From positions 1 through 40,421 of the forward strand of contig CAIXSY010000192.1 in NCBI GenBank assembly GCA_903922175.1: a stretch of 40,421 nt of DNA, written 5' to 3'. Each line of letters opens with the position of its first letter. The stretch's first letter is position 1. The notes under the pieces are model-generated. The model did no database searches. It was not told the DNA's origin and saw only the letters and a program-made list of their open reading frames with translations. The translations under genes were made by a program, and so were the position numbers. Shown piece after piece: positions 17,099 to 24,887 of the stretch. Source of the stretch: an uncultured delta proteobacterium. GTDB taxonomy: Bacteria; Bdellovibrionota_C; UBA2361; CAIXSY01.

Positions 17099-18775
17099 TT
17101 ACCGTTTCACCACCTCGCACGGTGCAACCGTAACCGACACCGAGCGCGCTCTGCCATTTATCGGATCAGCATCGAGTTCAAGAGCGATATTGTTATCGAC
17201 AAGAATGGCGTTGGTCGCTTGCAGGGCTTGAGTCAGTGCCCGTATGCGCTGCGACTGCACAGCTGCCGCATCGAGCTGTTCAATGCAGCGGCGCATGTCG
17301 GAAGAGCTGGGGAGGCTGGGCTGGACGAGCACGGCAAGCCTGCGTGCGACGGCGATAATTGACGCTGCTCCACTGTCATACTTCTCGCGCTGAGCGAGTA
17401 AGATCGTGTGCCGTAGTTGGCGCAACAGTGCGGCTTTTTTATAGAGGCGCTTGCTCTGGGTTAAGTCACTGGTGCAGGCGTCACCGATACCATCGCGGTT
17501 TGAGTCTCGGGTGAGTGCACTGACCACACCGGGGCAGTTGTCGATCTGCTCTTCAAATGCAGCGTAGCCTGTGGGCGCATTGTCGCCAAAGCATATTCTG
17601 GCCGACTCACGACTGTCGGGAATACCATCATCGTCAGCATCTATGGCAGCCAACGTGCTCCAGGAGAGTGGATCGTCAGCAGCGCAATCTTGCGCATCCA
17701 GCACACCGTCGTTATCACGGTCGCCTTCGGGAACTCCAGGAGGGTCGAGGGCAAGGGGGCGTTCATTGCCGGGAAGGATCACGCGTACGCTTGCTGCGCC
17801 TGCCCCATGAGAGATCTGAATTATTTTTAGCGCACTAGCAGGGTCGAAGAATGACTCGCCGTCGCGTAGGGTGGCGGCGAGGACGGTCATGTTGCCAAGT
17901 CCTCGCTCAAGGTGAACGCTCACTCCCTGTTGAAAGATGCGTAACCCCGGCAGGGCCGGTGACTGTAGTTGACGATACGAAATAATATAACGCCGGCGCG
18001 GGGCGGGGGTATCAACTCGTAGCATAATCGGATCAGCTGAATCTCCAGAGGTGTAAGTTTCGAGTGCACCGAGGCGCTGCTCATAGGTGCCATAGGTTGA
18101 GATCTTTGTGGTCGAGGCGGGACTAATCCACCTAAGCTGGGCGAGCTCTGGAGCGTTAAAAAGCATCGTCCCTGATACGGGAAATCCCATGGGACTGGAG
18201 CGGTCGCCATATTCGGAGGTAATGTTGCGGCTATCGCCAAGGGCGGCGTGTCCGAGCCCTAGGTTGTGGCCGATCTCGTGCACGATCGTGTTTACCACCG
18301 GTACGAAGATCCACGAATAGTTGCCGAAGAGCTCCCCGCGCGCACGAACGCTACACCCTAAGAGGTCTGCTGGCGGGAATAGAAATACCACGTGGTCGAC
18401 CTGCTCCAGAGCGGCACGATCACTGCCAAGCATATCAAGTGCGCGATCAGACCACTGCCGGTAGGCGTTATCGCAGAGCTCTCCGCTTTTGGGCATCACC
18501 GTCACCGGGCCATAAACAAAGGGTTTGCGACTGCTCCAGCGTTTAAGCGATATCTGGTTGCTCGAGATCTGTTGGTAGGTTTCGGCCACCCCGGAGGTCC
18601 CCCAAAAGAGGTTCTCCACGGCGGCGCTGCTCAAGCCGCTTTCGACCCCCGGAATCTCAATTATCACTACCGCTACAGAGTGGCGCGAACTGCGCGCAGT
18701 CGTCTGAGCAGGGGCGATGAGCGGCATGCCTAGGATGGCCGTGACGAGGAAAGGTAATAGAAATGTTTGTTTCAC
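17099..18775 (-). CDS. secreted M11 (gametolysin-like) zinc metalloprotease with TSP3 repeats
   Basis: A 558-residue protein with a signal peptide (LLPFLVTAILGMPLIAPAQ). HEIGHNLGLGH at 166-176 is the extended metzincin zinc site, and SSPMG near 193-197 is the Met-turn. This arrangement fits peptidase family M11. C-terminal to the catalytic domain are aspartate-rich calcium-binding type 3 thrombospondin motifs: GDRDNDGVLDAQDC, DADDDGIPDS and DSNRDGIGDAC (about 345-440). A helical tail follows. The start is GTG at 18773-18775. No SD is seen except GGAG 12 bases upstream, inside the R1 repeat. The substrate could be cell-wall or matrix protein; that part is inference. Confidence 0.85.
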   Translation of the reverse strand: MKQTFLLPFLVTAILGMPLIAPAQTTARSSRHSVAVVIIEIPGVESGLSSAAVENLFWGTSGVAETYQQISSNQISLKRWSSRKPFVYGPVTVMPKSGELCDNAYRQWSDRALDMLGSDRAALEQVDHVVFLFPPADLLGCSVRARGELFGNYSWIFVPVVNTIVHEIGHNLGLGHAALGDSRNITSEYGDRSSPMGFPVSGTMLFNAPELAQLRWISPASTTKISTYGTYEQRLGALETYTSGDSADPIMLRVDTPAPRRRYIISYRQLQSPALPGLRIFQQGVSVHLERGLGNMTVLAATLRDGESFFDPASALKIIQISHGAGAASVRVILPGNERPLALDPPGVPEGDRDNDGVLDAQDCAADDPLSWSTLAAIDADDDGIPDSRESARICFGDNAPTGYAAFEEQIDNCPGVVSALTRDSNRDGIGDACTSDLTQSKRLYKKAALLRQLRHTILLAQREKYDSGAASIIAVARRLAVLVQPSLPSSSDMRRCIEQLDAAAVQSQRIRALTQALQATNAILVDNNIALELDADPINGRARSVSVTVAPCEVVKR

Positions 18776-18778
18776 AGT

Positions 18779-18970
18779 AACTGCGCACTCCTCGTAACAG
18801 AAAACGAATGACGCTGACGGCTAACGTCCAACGCCGGGCTCCGGCGAGCACCGTCGAGTCGACGTCTGACGTCGACGTTTGACGTCCGGACGTCAGCGTC
18901 AGCGATCCTCAAAAATTGCCATTTTGTGCTGAGTATCTCCATATTCACACCGAGGAGGTGAGTAGTTCCG
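18779..18970. repeat. R1 family repeat, full copy (b)
   Basis: Ends AACTGCGCACTCC and GGAGGTGAGTAGTT are imperfect inverted repeats. The core has heptamers of the NNACGTC type with a rearranged left arm (CGCCGGGCTCCGGCG insert). The right flank matches copy a (GATCCTCAAAAATTG...GTGCTGAGTATC...ATATTCAC). It fills almost the whole space between the lipoprotein stop (18981) and the metalloprotease start (18775). Confidence 0.8.
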
Positions 18971-18980
18971 TTTCAAAAGC

Positions 18981-19736
18981 CTATCTCACCAGCGCTTGGC
19001 CAATATCAATGTTAAGTATCTTTTTCGGCTTACCCGTACCAGGATCTATCTGCCCCTCTTCGACAGTAAGCTTGATCGCGAGTTTTATGAGTACGTTGCG
19101 GTCCGCCGGAATCCCGTGCAGCATAAACCTACCCGAGGCGTCACGATACGTAACCATAAAAGAGACATCGTTGATAGCTGCCGTGGTGTGGAGTGTACAA
19201 ACCCCGCTAGTGCCACTGCTATCTCGCACGCCTAGAGCAGGGATGCTTAGCACTGCCCCTTCAATCGCCTTGCCCTGTTTTGTGCGCATCGTTGCGACGA
19301 ATGTTTGCTGCGGCGCTGTGACGGGGCCTGTAGGGTCTAATTCCTCGACGACAACCGCGGTGACGATGCCGTGTAGCTCGTCAACCTCGATACGCACCTT
19401 TACCTCGGATGCATCTTGTGGGGCCCCCATAAGTATCGTTGTGGCCTCAAACGATCCGACCTGAACTAAGATCTCTTGGGAGCCTGGGGCAACCTCGCTC
19501 GTAAAGCTAAAGTGGCCGATAGCGTCGCTTCGCCCGCTATCGCCCGTAGTCAAGAGAGTGACCAGGGCATTAGGGATCCCGTTACCGTCAGTGCCGACCA
19601 CGACTCCGCTAAAGGTGGTTGGAGAGGTGCCGATCGTCCCACCGCTTGAGCCGCAGCCGCCGAAGATAGCGACGCAGCAAAACAGAACGAGCATCGAGAG
19701 CGCGCGTCCTAGGTTTTTATAGACCTCTTTTTTCAT
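18981..19736 (-). CDS. lipoprotein with carboxypeptidase-regulatory-like beta-sandwich domains
   Basis: A 251-residue protein with a lipoprotein signal (LVLFCCVAIFGGCGSSGG; lipobox FGGC, so a lipid-anchored cysteine near residue 28). The first domain, FSGVVVGTDGNGIPNALVTLLTTGDSGRSDAIGHFSFT, is a typical CarboxypepD_reg/CNA-B-like sandwich. A second similar unit, FVATMRTKQGKAIEGAVLSIPALGVRDSSGTSGVCTL, follows. No enzyme motif is present. Its ATG overlaps the stop of the DUF6502 gene (ATGA), with GGAGG just before, so the two are translationally coupled. The role is probably structural or adhesive on the outer surface. Confidence 0.8.
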   Translation of the reverse strand: MKKEVYKNLGRALSMLVLFCCVAIFGGCGSSGGTIGTSPTTFSGVVVGTDGNGIPNALVTLLTTGDSGRSDAIGHFSFTSEVAPGSQEILVQVGSFEATTILMGAPQDASEVKVRIEVDELHGIVTAVVVEELDPTGPVTAPQQTFVATMRTKQGKAIEGAVLSIPALGVRDSSGTSGVCTLHTTAAINDVSFMVTYRDASGRFMLHGIPADRNVLIKLAIKLTVEEGQIDPGTGKPKKILNIDIGQALVR

Positions 19737-20548
19737 ACTACCTCCTCGTTCTCGCTAAACACCTTGCCAAAACTACCGACAACGACGCGCATCCCCTTCC
19801 CTTTAAAGTTGGGGTCGGGATTCACATCTTGGTCATACTTGGAAAGCTTCTCGCGCACCCGCGCGTGCAGGGCGTTGCCTTCGACGAGCAGCCAGCTCTT
19901 CAGTTCAACCAGGGCCTCGGGGCGGATGCGATCGTATTCGGTGCGCAGGTGAAGGTTGCCGATATCGGGTTGATGAAAGACGTTCTCTTCGACGACGCGT
20001 GTTAGGTCGTTGATGTCGTCGCCGAGGACACGAAAGCCGGTTTCAACATCGCCGCGTGGTCGGTAGCTCTGGACGACAAGGCGTAGCCCCTCATCGCTGC
20101 GCTCTACTGCTTTAACCCGCTCGAGCTCGAAGAGCAGTGTGGCCGGGTTAAGGTCTGTGCTGATGTGATTCACGAGTCGGTTAAAATCACTCTTTTCAGA
20201 TCCGAAGCTGAGGACCCGAGGCGCTCCAGCTTTATCAATGAATTTACGGTCAGTTTGCCATTGTCCAAGTACCTTCATGATCAATGTAGGGGTTGTGTCG
20301 GTGTGTGCAGGCAGCTGTTCGAGGCGTTGCACCTCGCGTCGCCCAAGACCAGTAATTATACTGACACGGCTCAGTGAGGGTTCGTCGCCCTGCTGGCGAA
20401 GCTCATTCTTAGCACCCTCGATGAACGCTCGACGCAGGCAGGTTTCGACGTCTTGGACCTTCAGTGAATGGCGTATGCAGAAGCGCACGAGAGCCCGCGT
20501 GATCTCCCTGATGCAGGTAAGTAATATGCGCCGTTCAATCGCCAACAT
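19733..20548 (-). CDS. DUF6502 family protein, probable regulator
   Basis: About 271 residues starting MLAIERRILLTCIREITRALVRFCIRHSLKVQDVETCLRRAFIEGAKNEL. The next block, SLSRVSIITGLGRREVQRLEQ, looks like a helix-turn-helix. This N-terminal combination is how I know DUF6502. The remainder (LVVQSYRPRGDVETGFRVLGDDINDLTRVVEENVFH) is an unassigned domain. The frame is open upstream to 20722, but the extra residues are cysteine-rich and not family-like, so I start at 20548. It is coupled by a 4-base overlap to the lipoprotein gene and divergent from the ELWxxDGT protein. Confidence 0.75.
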   Translation of the reverse strand: MLAIERRILLTCIREITRALVRFCIRHSLKVQDVETCLRRAFIEGAKNELRQQGDEPSLSRVSIITGLGRREVQRLEQLPAHTDTTPTLIMKVLGQWQTDRKFIDKAGAPRVLSFGSEKSDFNRLVNHISTDLNPATLLFELERVKAVERSDEGLRLVVQSYRPRGDVETGFRVLGDDINDLTRVVEENVFHQPDIGNLHLRTEYDRIRPEALVELKSWLLVEGNALHARVREKLSKYDQDVNPDPNFKGKGMRVVVGSFGKVFSENEEVV

Positions 20549-20585
20549 TACCTTGTCTCGGTTAATAAAGCATGTGCATATAACA

Positions 20586-20614
20586 CATATATCATATATT
20601 GAAGCAGTGTGCAA
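20586..20614 (-). promoter_or_regulatory. candidate sigma-70 promoter for the DUF6502-lipoprotein operon
   Basis: On the minus strand TTGCAC (20609-20614) is followed after 17 bases by TATATG (20586-20591), 38 bases before the ATG. The region is AT-rich compared with the genes. Confidence 0.4.
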
Positions 20615-20633
20615 GAATGATGTTTTAAAGGGG

Positions 20634-20662
20634 TTGACTGGTGAATTGAATGCTGTTATATT
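20634..20662 (+). promoter_or_regulatory. sigma-70-type promoter for the ELWxxDGT exported protein
   Basis: TTGACT at 20634-20639, a 17-base spacer, then TATATT at 20657-20662. This is close to consensus and leaves a leader of about 48 bases before the ATG at 20717. It lies back to back with the candidate promoter on the other strand, 20 bases apart. Confidence 0.6.
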
Positions 20663-20716
20663 TAGGCATGGGTAGAGTGCACATGTATAGATGTTGTTTA
20701 TCTTAAAGGTGTCATT

Positions 20717-22978
20717 ATGCATAATTTTTATAAATCAGTATTCTTTGTGATTTTGGGTCTGCTCCTTAGTTTCGCTCCAATGAGTGTGTGGGCCGGAACC
20801 CGCAGCCTCAAGGAGGTAAATCTTCAGCTTGAAGATGGCGAGCTTCTGGCGAACCAGGCAGTTCTTGGACAGGCGGGAGCAAAGCTGATCATGATGATTG
20901 GCACAGCCCAAAGCTCCGATAAAACGAAGCAGTATCGCCGCTTGCTTATTGCTGTTGAAGGCACAAAGGCTGATGTCTTGGCTGACACTACTGATTTTGA
21001 CGATGACTATACTCCGGAAGGCGCTAAAGTGTTTTCCTCATTTTCTGCGGTTCCATTTGGCGCTCGCTTAATGGTACGGCTAAGCGAAGGTTGGAATAGC
21101 CGCTATCTGGTAACTGATGGGACACGCTCTGGAACAGTCGCAATATCGGAACAGCCTCTTGGAGGCGGTGATACCATCGTTGGCAATAAACTTTTCACAC
21201 AGCGCCAGGAGGGACCTTACTCTGATTTCTCCTACCTCTCGGCTCTTGATCTCGTTACCGGCCAGGTTGAAAGAATTCTTAGCCACAATCATGGAGCATT
21301 CGAGCTACAGAAGCTGGCAGACGGCTCGGCAGTGTTGGTGCGAGGGCTCGACGACCTTGGTGTAACACTTTGGAGAAGCGATGGCAGCATGGCCGGGACG
21401 AGCTTACTGATCAGGACGCCAGCGCCAAGCTATGATTTTGGTGGTTATCATAGTGCGCAGTGGCTGGTGAGACCCTCTGATGGTACCGATGGTGCCTCGC
21501 TGCGCATGTTTCAATCATTTAACTTCGCCTCCGAGGGCACGATTGCAGGATCAAAGGTACTTGATCCCGCCCCGCTGCATGATGCCTGTAGCCTAGATTT
21601 ACGTACCGCTGTAAGCTTTCAGCTTGGCGACAAAGCTATCTTTTCACGTTGTGTGGAAAGTGGAGGCACTGAGATCGCCGCTTTCAATCTCGTGTCGCTG
21701 AGCACGGAGGTTCTCACCGTCATACCGCTGGGACCAGACGGTCGACGTTTCTCTCTCTATGGGGCAAGCACGAACTCGCTCTGGCATAACTATCTGGGGC
21801 ATCTCCTCTTCTTCTCTTTCCAGCGGGCTGATAATAACTTTGAACTTTGGCGCACGGACGGTACGCCCGAGGGTACCTTCCGGCTAGCCGATCTTGGTCA
21901 ACCGATTGTTGGGAAACGTTACCTATCGCCAATCAATGGCCCAGGTGCATTTGCTACAGCTGGCGGGAATATCTACTACGCTAGCTTTGATTCTTCGATA
22001 TGGGTGTCTGATGGCAGCGTGAATGGGACCTACAAAATGAGTGGTCCGTGGTCCGCAAATCCATGGGGACCGACGCCAGGTGCCGTTACCCTGCCAGACG
22101 GGCTTCTCCTCGCATCGCTGCATGACTACCTCCTGAGCGAGCTAAAGCCAAATGAAGGGGGTAACCAGGGTAATGATAAGCTAATCTTTACGCTCTCACT
22201 CGGCATACACCAGCCCGACGTTAGCCGCGTCCCTGCTCAGGTGCTGCTGCGGATGCCTCGCTTAGGGAGCGATAGCAATATTGCATTCCTAAATCTGGAT
22301 GGGATTGCGGCAACCTCTCAATGGATTTATGTAGCTGTTGAAACCTTTCATAATGCACCGTTGCCGGGCGGTGGTATGACGACCAACCCCTACGACAAAC
22401 ATCTGCTGGTCGTTGAGAGTGACTTATGCGCAGGTGACGACGAAAAATTAGTCCCTGGGTTATGTGGCTGTGGCGTTGAAGAAAGCCCTCTACTGCTGCC
22501 CGAAATCGGGATCGATGCACCCCACGCTTCGATGTGTCTGACTTCGGAAGGAGCTGTGCTGATTGACCCCGACAGCGTCTCGGGGCCAAGCCTTGAACGG
22601 CAAACCACTCGCGGCGCCACAACCGAGCTGGCCCTCACCTTTGATGATAACATATTGCAGCACATGACAACGGGAATTGTCGTGGCTCAGGGATCGAGTT
22701 CATCAGCCGTAGAACTATCACGTGCCAATCGTTCCATGGCCAAGAAGGTTCAGGTGCAACACAATCTGCGCCTTCTGCGTGTGCGCTCGGGAAAATCACG
22801 GGCCGTTAGCGTTCACGCGCAGGGGCGTGGCCGATTCCTCGTACGCATCAATGGTGCGCTACGTTCCGGTGACAGGCTTTTGTTTGAATACGGAATTGAG
22901 GCCAGGGACCTCGTGACGAAGGCACGAGTGCTCTCGGTGGCTTCGCTTCGCAAGGGGATAGTTCGTACACGCCGATAG
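20717..22978 (+). CDS. exported ELWxxDGT-repeat protein
   Basis: A 753-residue protein with a signal peptide (FFVILGLLLSFAPMSVWA). The body has repeats of the ELWRTDGTPEGT type: LWRSDGSMAGTSLL near 220, FELWRTDGTPEGTFRL near 380 and IWVSDGSVNGTYKM near 430. This repeat family folds as beta-propeller-like blades and is found in surface or secreted proteins. After the blades comes the cysteine motif CAGDDEKLVPGLCGCG, often seen in environmental secreted proteins as CPxDxxKxxPGxCGCG. A C-terminal domain of about 150 residues has no recognised family. It has a good upstream promoter. The collagen-like gene follows after 58 bases. Confidence 0.8.
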   Translation: MHNFYKSVFFVILGLLLSFAPMSVWAGTRSLKEVNLQLEDGELLANQAVLGQAGAKLIMMIGTAQSSDKTKQYRRLLIAVEGTKADVLADTTDFDDDYTPEGAKVFSSFSAVPFGARLMVRLSEGWNSRYLVTDGTRSGTVAISEQPLGGGDTIVGNKLFTQRQEGPYSDFSYLSALDLVTGQVERILSHNHGAFELQKLADGSAVLVRGLDDLGVTLWRSDGSMAGTSLLIRTPAPSYDFGGYHSAQWLVRPSDGTDGASLRMFQSFNFASEGTIAGSKVLDPAPLHDACSLDLRTAVSFQLGDKAIFSRCVESGGTEIAAFNLVSLSTEVLTVIPLGPDGRRFSLYGASTNSLWHNYLGHLLFFSFQRADNNFELWRTDGTPEGTFRLADLGQPIVGKRYLSPINGPGAFATAGGNIYYASFDSSIWVSDGSVNGTYKMSGPWSANPWGPTPGAVTLPDGLLLASLHDYLLSELKPNEGGNQGNDKLIFTLSLGIHQPDVSRVPAQVLLRMPRLGSDSNIAFLNLDGIAATSQWIYVAVETFHNAPLPGGGMTTNPYDKHLLVVESDLCAGDDEKLVPGLCGCGVEESPLLLPEIGIDAPHASMCLTSEGAVLIDPDSVSGPSLERQTTRGATTELALTFDDNILQHMTTGIVVAQGSSSSAVELSRANRSMAKKVQVQHNLRLLRVRSGKSRAVSVHAQGRGRFLVRINGALRSGDRLLFEYGIEARDLVTKARVLSVASLRKGIVRTRR

Positions 22979-23036
22979 AGAAGTTATTAACTGATATTCG
23001 TTGTTAATTAATGTGTAGTTGTTGTTGGAGAGATAT

Positions 23037-23288
23037 ATGAAGAAGTTATTCATCGCTCTTATTGGTATCATGCAGTTGCCCGTTCTGGCGCACGCCGATG
23101 TGCTCTGTGAGCAAAAAGGGCAGGTACAGCTTGTGCGCAAGGCTACTCAATGCCCACGTAAGTGGAGCAAGGTAGACCTCAATAGTCTGGTAGTGATCAA
23201 GGATGTGACGGGGCAGAAAGGCGACACGGGAGCCCAAGGGATACAGGGCATACAGGGGCTCAAGGTGTTGCTGGCCCTCAAGGGTTAA
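23037..23288 (+). CDS. collagen-like exported protein, N-terminal part (frame broken)
   Basis: Starts at ATG 23037 with GGAG seven bases upstream. A signal peptide (KKLFIALIGIMQLPVLAHA) is followed by a short cysteine-containing domain (LCEQKGQVQLVRKATQCPRKWSKVDL). The first Gly-X-Y triplets follow (GQKGDTGAQGIQGIQG). The frame then runs LKVLLALKG and stops. The Gly-X-Y frame continues one base back from about 23258, so a single missing base or a -1 slip separates the two halves. With the slip, the triplet phase is kept exactly (GIQ GAQ GVA GPQ GLK). It is read here as the 5' part of one gene that runs to 24199. Confidence 0.75.
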   Translation: MKKLFIALIGIMQLPVLAHADVLCEQKGQVQLVRKATQCPRKWSKVDLNSLVVIKDVTGQKGDTGAQGIQGIQGLKVLLALKG

Positions 23289-24199
23289 AAGGAGACAAGG
23301 GAGAGCAAGGCATTCAAGGACTCCCCGGCGCCCAGGGAGTTAAGGGTGAACAGGGCCTGCAGGGGCTAAAAGGTGATAGTGGCGCGCAGGGCATTCAGGG
23401 AGTCGCAGGTGCAAGGGGCGATAAAGGTGAGCCGGGGGTGCAGGGTCTTAAAGGAGACGCCGGTTCGCAGGGCATTCAGGGGATCGCTGGTGCCAAGGGC
23501 GACAAAGGTGAGCCGGGAGTGCAGGGTCTTAAAGGAGACGCCGGCGCACAGGGCATTCAAGGGATCGCTGGTGCTAAGGGCGACAAGGGTGAGCTGGGAC
23601 TGCAGGGTCTTAAAGGAGACACTGGAGCGCAGGGCATTCAAGGGATAGCTGGTGCTAAGGGCGATCAGGGTCTGCAAGGTCTAAAAGGCGACAGAGGTCT
23701 CCCAGGGCTTCAAGGTCTGCAGGGGGTGAAGGGTAACAAGGGGGATACCGGCGAGCCTGGTATTGCAGGGTTTTTTAACACTGCTGACTTCATCAATGGT
23801 CACGCCACAGTTAACGAATATAGGATCAATTATGTGAGCGGCGGATACTCTGAACAGACCCCCGTTGAGATCCCCTGTACGCCGAACTTCATTACCAAGA
23901 TTACCTGCAAGCGTGCGGGTGGATCGCTGCCCATGGCTAGAATTTGTAAGTACGGTGGCCAGAACAATCAGTGCGCTGAATCTCTTGTCAGCGTGACCTT
24001 CGGGCCGCAGATAGCATACGGATTCGACTCGTACTACACCCTCGATATTAGCCTGCACACGCCGATCTATGTGGCGCCTCCTGCTAACTGCGCAGCAAGC
24101 GGTGGTGTTTATAGCAGCACGTCAAACTTCCTCTCCATTGCAAATGATGCAGCGGCCACTCCGGAGTGTGAGCTGACGATCGTCTCAATCCAGCCGTAG
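23261..24199 (+). CDS. collagen-like exported protein, repeat region and C-terminal domain (second frame)
   Basis: The frame reads uninterrupted Gly-X-Y triplets from 23261 (QGVAGPQGLKGDKGEQG) to about 23760. It then reads a C-terminal domain of about 145 residues with four or more cysteines (IPCTPNFITKITCKRAG, RICKYGGQNNQC, PPANCAAS). It has no start or signal peptide of its own, so it is expressed only if joined to the 23037 frame. Triple-helix formation, trimerisation by the C-terminal domain and surface display are expected from similar bacterial collagen-like proteins. A strong hairpin terminator follows 25 bases after the stop. Confidence 0.75.
   Translation, partial: QGVAGPQGLKGDKGEQGIQGLPGAQGVKGEQGLQGLKGDSGAQGIQGVAGARGDKGEPGVQGLKGDAGSQGIQGIAGAKGDKGEPGVQGLKGDAGAQGIQGIAGAKGDKGELGLQGLKGDTGAQGIQGIAGAKGDQGLQGLKGDRGLPGLQGLQGVKGNKGDTGEPGIAGFFNTADFINGHATVNEYRINYVSGGYSEQTPVEIPCTPNFITKITCKRAGGSLPMARICKYGGQNNQCAESLVSVTFGPQIAYGFDSYYTLDISLHTPIYVAPPANCAASGGVYSSTSNFLSIANDAAATPECELTIVSIQP
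23345..23680 (+). repeat. 81-bp tandem repeats in the collagen-like gene
   Basis: A block of nine Gly-X-Y triplets recurs every 81 bases; for example GGTGAGCCGGG at about 23425 and 23506 and GGTGAGCTGGG at 23587. The first and last units are more diverged. The near-identity of the middle units suggests recent duplication, so copy number may vary between strains. Confidence 0.75.
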
Positions 24200-24223
24200 G
24201 CTGGTAGGCGCTACTAATCAGCA

Positions 24224-24263
24224 AAAGCCTCGTGCTTCGTAACACAAGCACGAGGCTTTCTTA
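24224..24263 (+). terminator. intrinsic terminator after the collagen-like gene
   Basis: A perfect 14-base stem AAAGCCTCGTGCTT / AAGCACGAGGCTTT with an 8-base loop, followed by CTTAT. It starts 25 bases after the stop codon. Confidence 0.8.
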
Positions 24264-24354
24264 TACCGTTCGCAAAATTTCTACGGCTTTGTGAGACTGT
24301 TGAACCGACCTGCGCATTCGCGCGGAAAAGACTGGACTGGTGATGTCTACTTTT

Positions 24355-24450
24355 CAGTCAGCAGCTATCAGCTCTCTGCTGACTGCATCAGCTCGCAGTT
24401 ACAGCTACAGCCACAGCTGCGGTCGCCGCCGATAGCCTTTGCCGCACTTA
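24355..24450. repeat. R2 family repeat, diverged copy (c, reverse orientation)
   Basis: Read on the minus strand it gives AAGTGCGGC, GGCTATCGGCG and GATGCAGTCAGCAGAGAG. These align in order with the copy at 30735-30820. It also holds GCAGCTATCAGCTCTCTG-type palindromes of its own. It lies between a terminator and the cobalamin riboswitch. Confidence 0.5.
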
Positions 24451-24524
24451 ATGAATAGTTCCCGATTCTAGTTCTATCACCCAGAGATAACAGTATTTAT
24501 TTTGCCCGCCTTGGTCGCATTGAC

Positions 24525-24720
24525 GCTTTGTGCTGGGGGTGCTACGAAGCACCGTAGGAGTTCAAGGGAAGAACGGTGAAATTCCGTCACGGGCCCGCCG
24601 CTGTAACCGGATAAAGCACTCCAAGCCACTGCGCGAAGAGCGCGGGAAGGCGTGCGTTATTGTCGTCATCCCCTAGCGGGGAAGAGGCAGTAATCTGGAA
24701 GTCAGAAGACCTACTCTGTA
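24525..24720 (+). promoter_or_regulatory. cobalamin (B12) riboswitch
   Basis: The leader contains the conserved blocks in order: GGGAAGAACGGTGAAATTCC, CACGGGCCCGCCGCTGTAACC (the core with the B12-box partner), AGCCACTG followed by GGGAAGGC, and TCAGAAGACC. This is the adenosylcobalamin aptamer. It lies about 170 bases upstream of btuB. Binding of B12 is expected to shut off btuB expression and possibly the genes after it. Confidence 0.93.
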
Positions 24721-24887
24721 TTTGAGGAAGAGTTCACTTCTTCGAATGCCCTATCTTGTATTTTATCGCAGGGATTGCTCTCGGGGAGAGGAGCTAATCT
24801 TGGGAAAGTTGATGCTGCTACGCTGTTGTGTTGCTGTTCGCTGACGTAAGCGTGGTTGATGTCCCCTGCCGTTCAAGTGGGCTTTAA

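Noticed and set aside
20549-20722. N-terminal extension of the DUF6502 gene
   Set aside because: The extra 58 residues are Cys-rich, not family-like, and cover the two promoters.
23345-23680. Regular repeats that might be a CRISPR array
   Set aside because: The 81-bp units are in-frame Gly-X-Y coding repeats with no alternating unique spacers, and no cas gene is nearby.
23681-24058. 125-residue minus-strand ORF
   Set aside because: It is a shadow of the collagen-like gene's C-terminal domain on the other strand.
24360-24420. Possible small RNA gene between terminator and riboswitch
   Set aside because: The palindromic sequence aligns with the R2 repeat family, and no promoter or separate terminator is visible.
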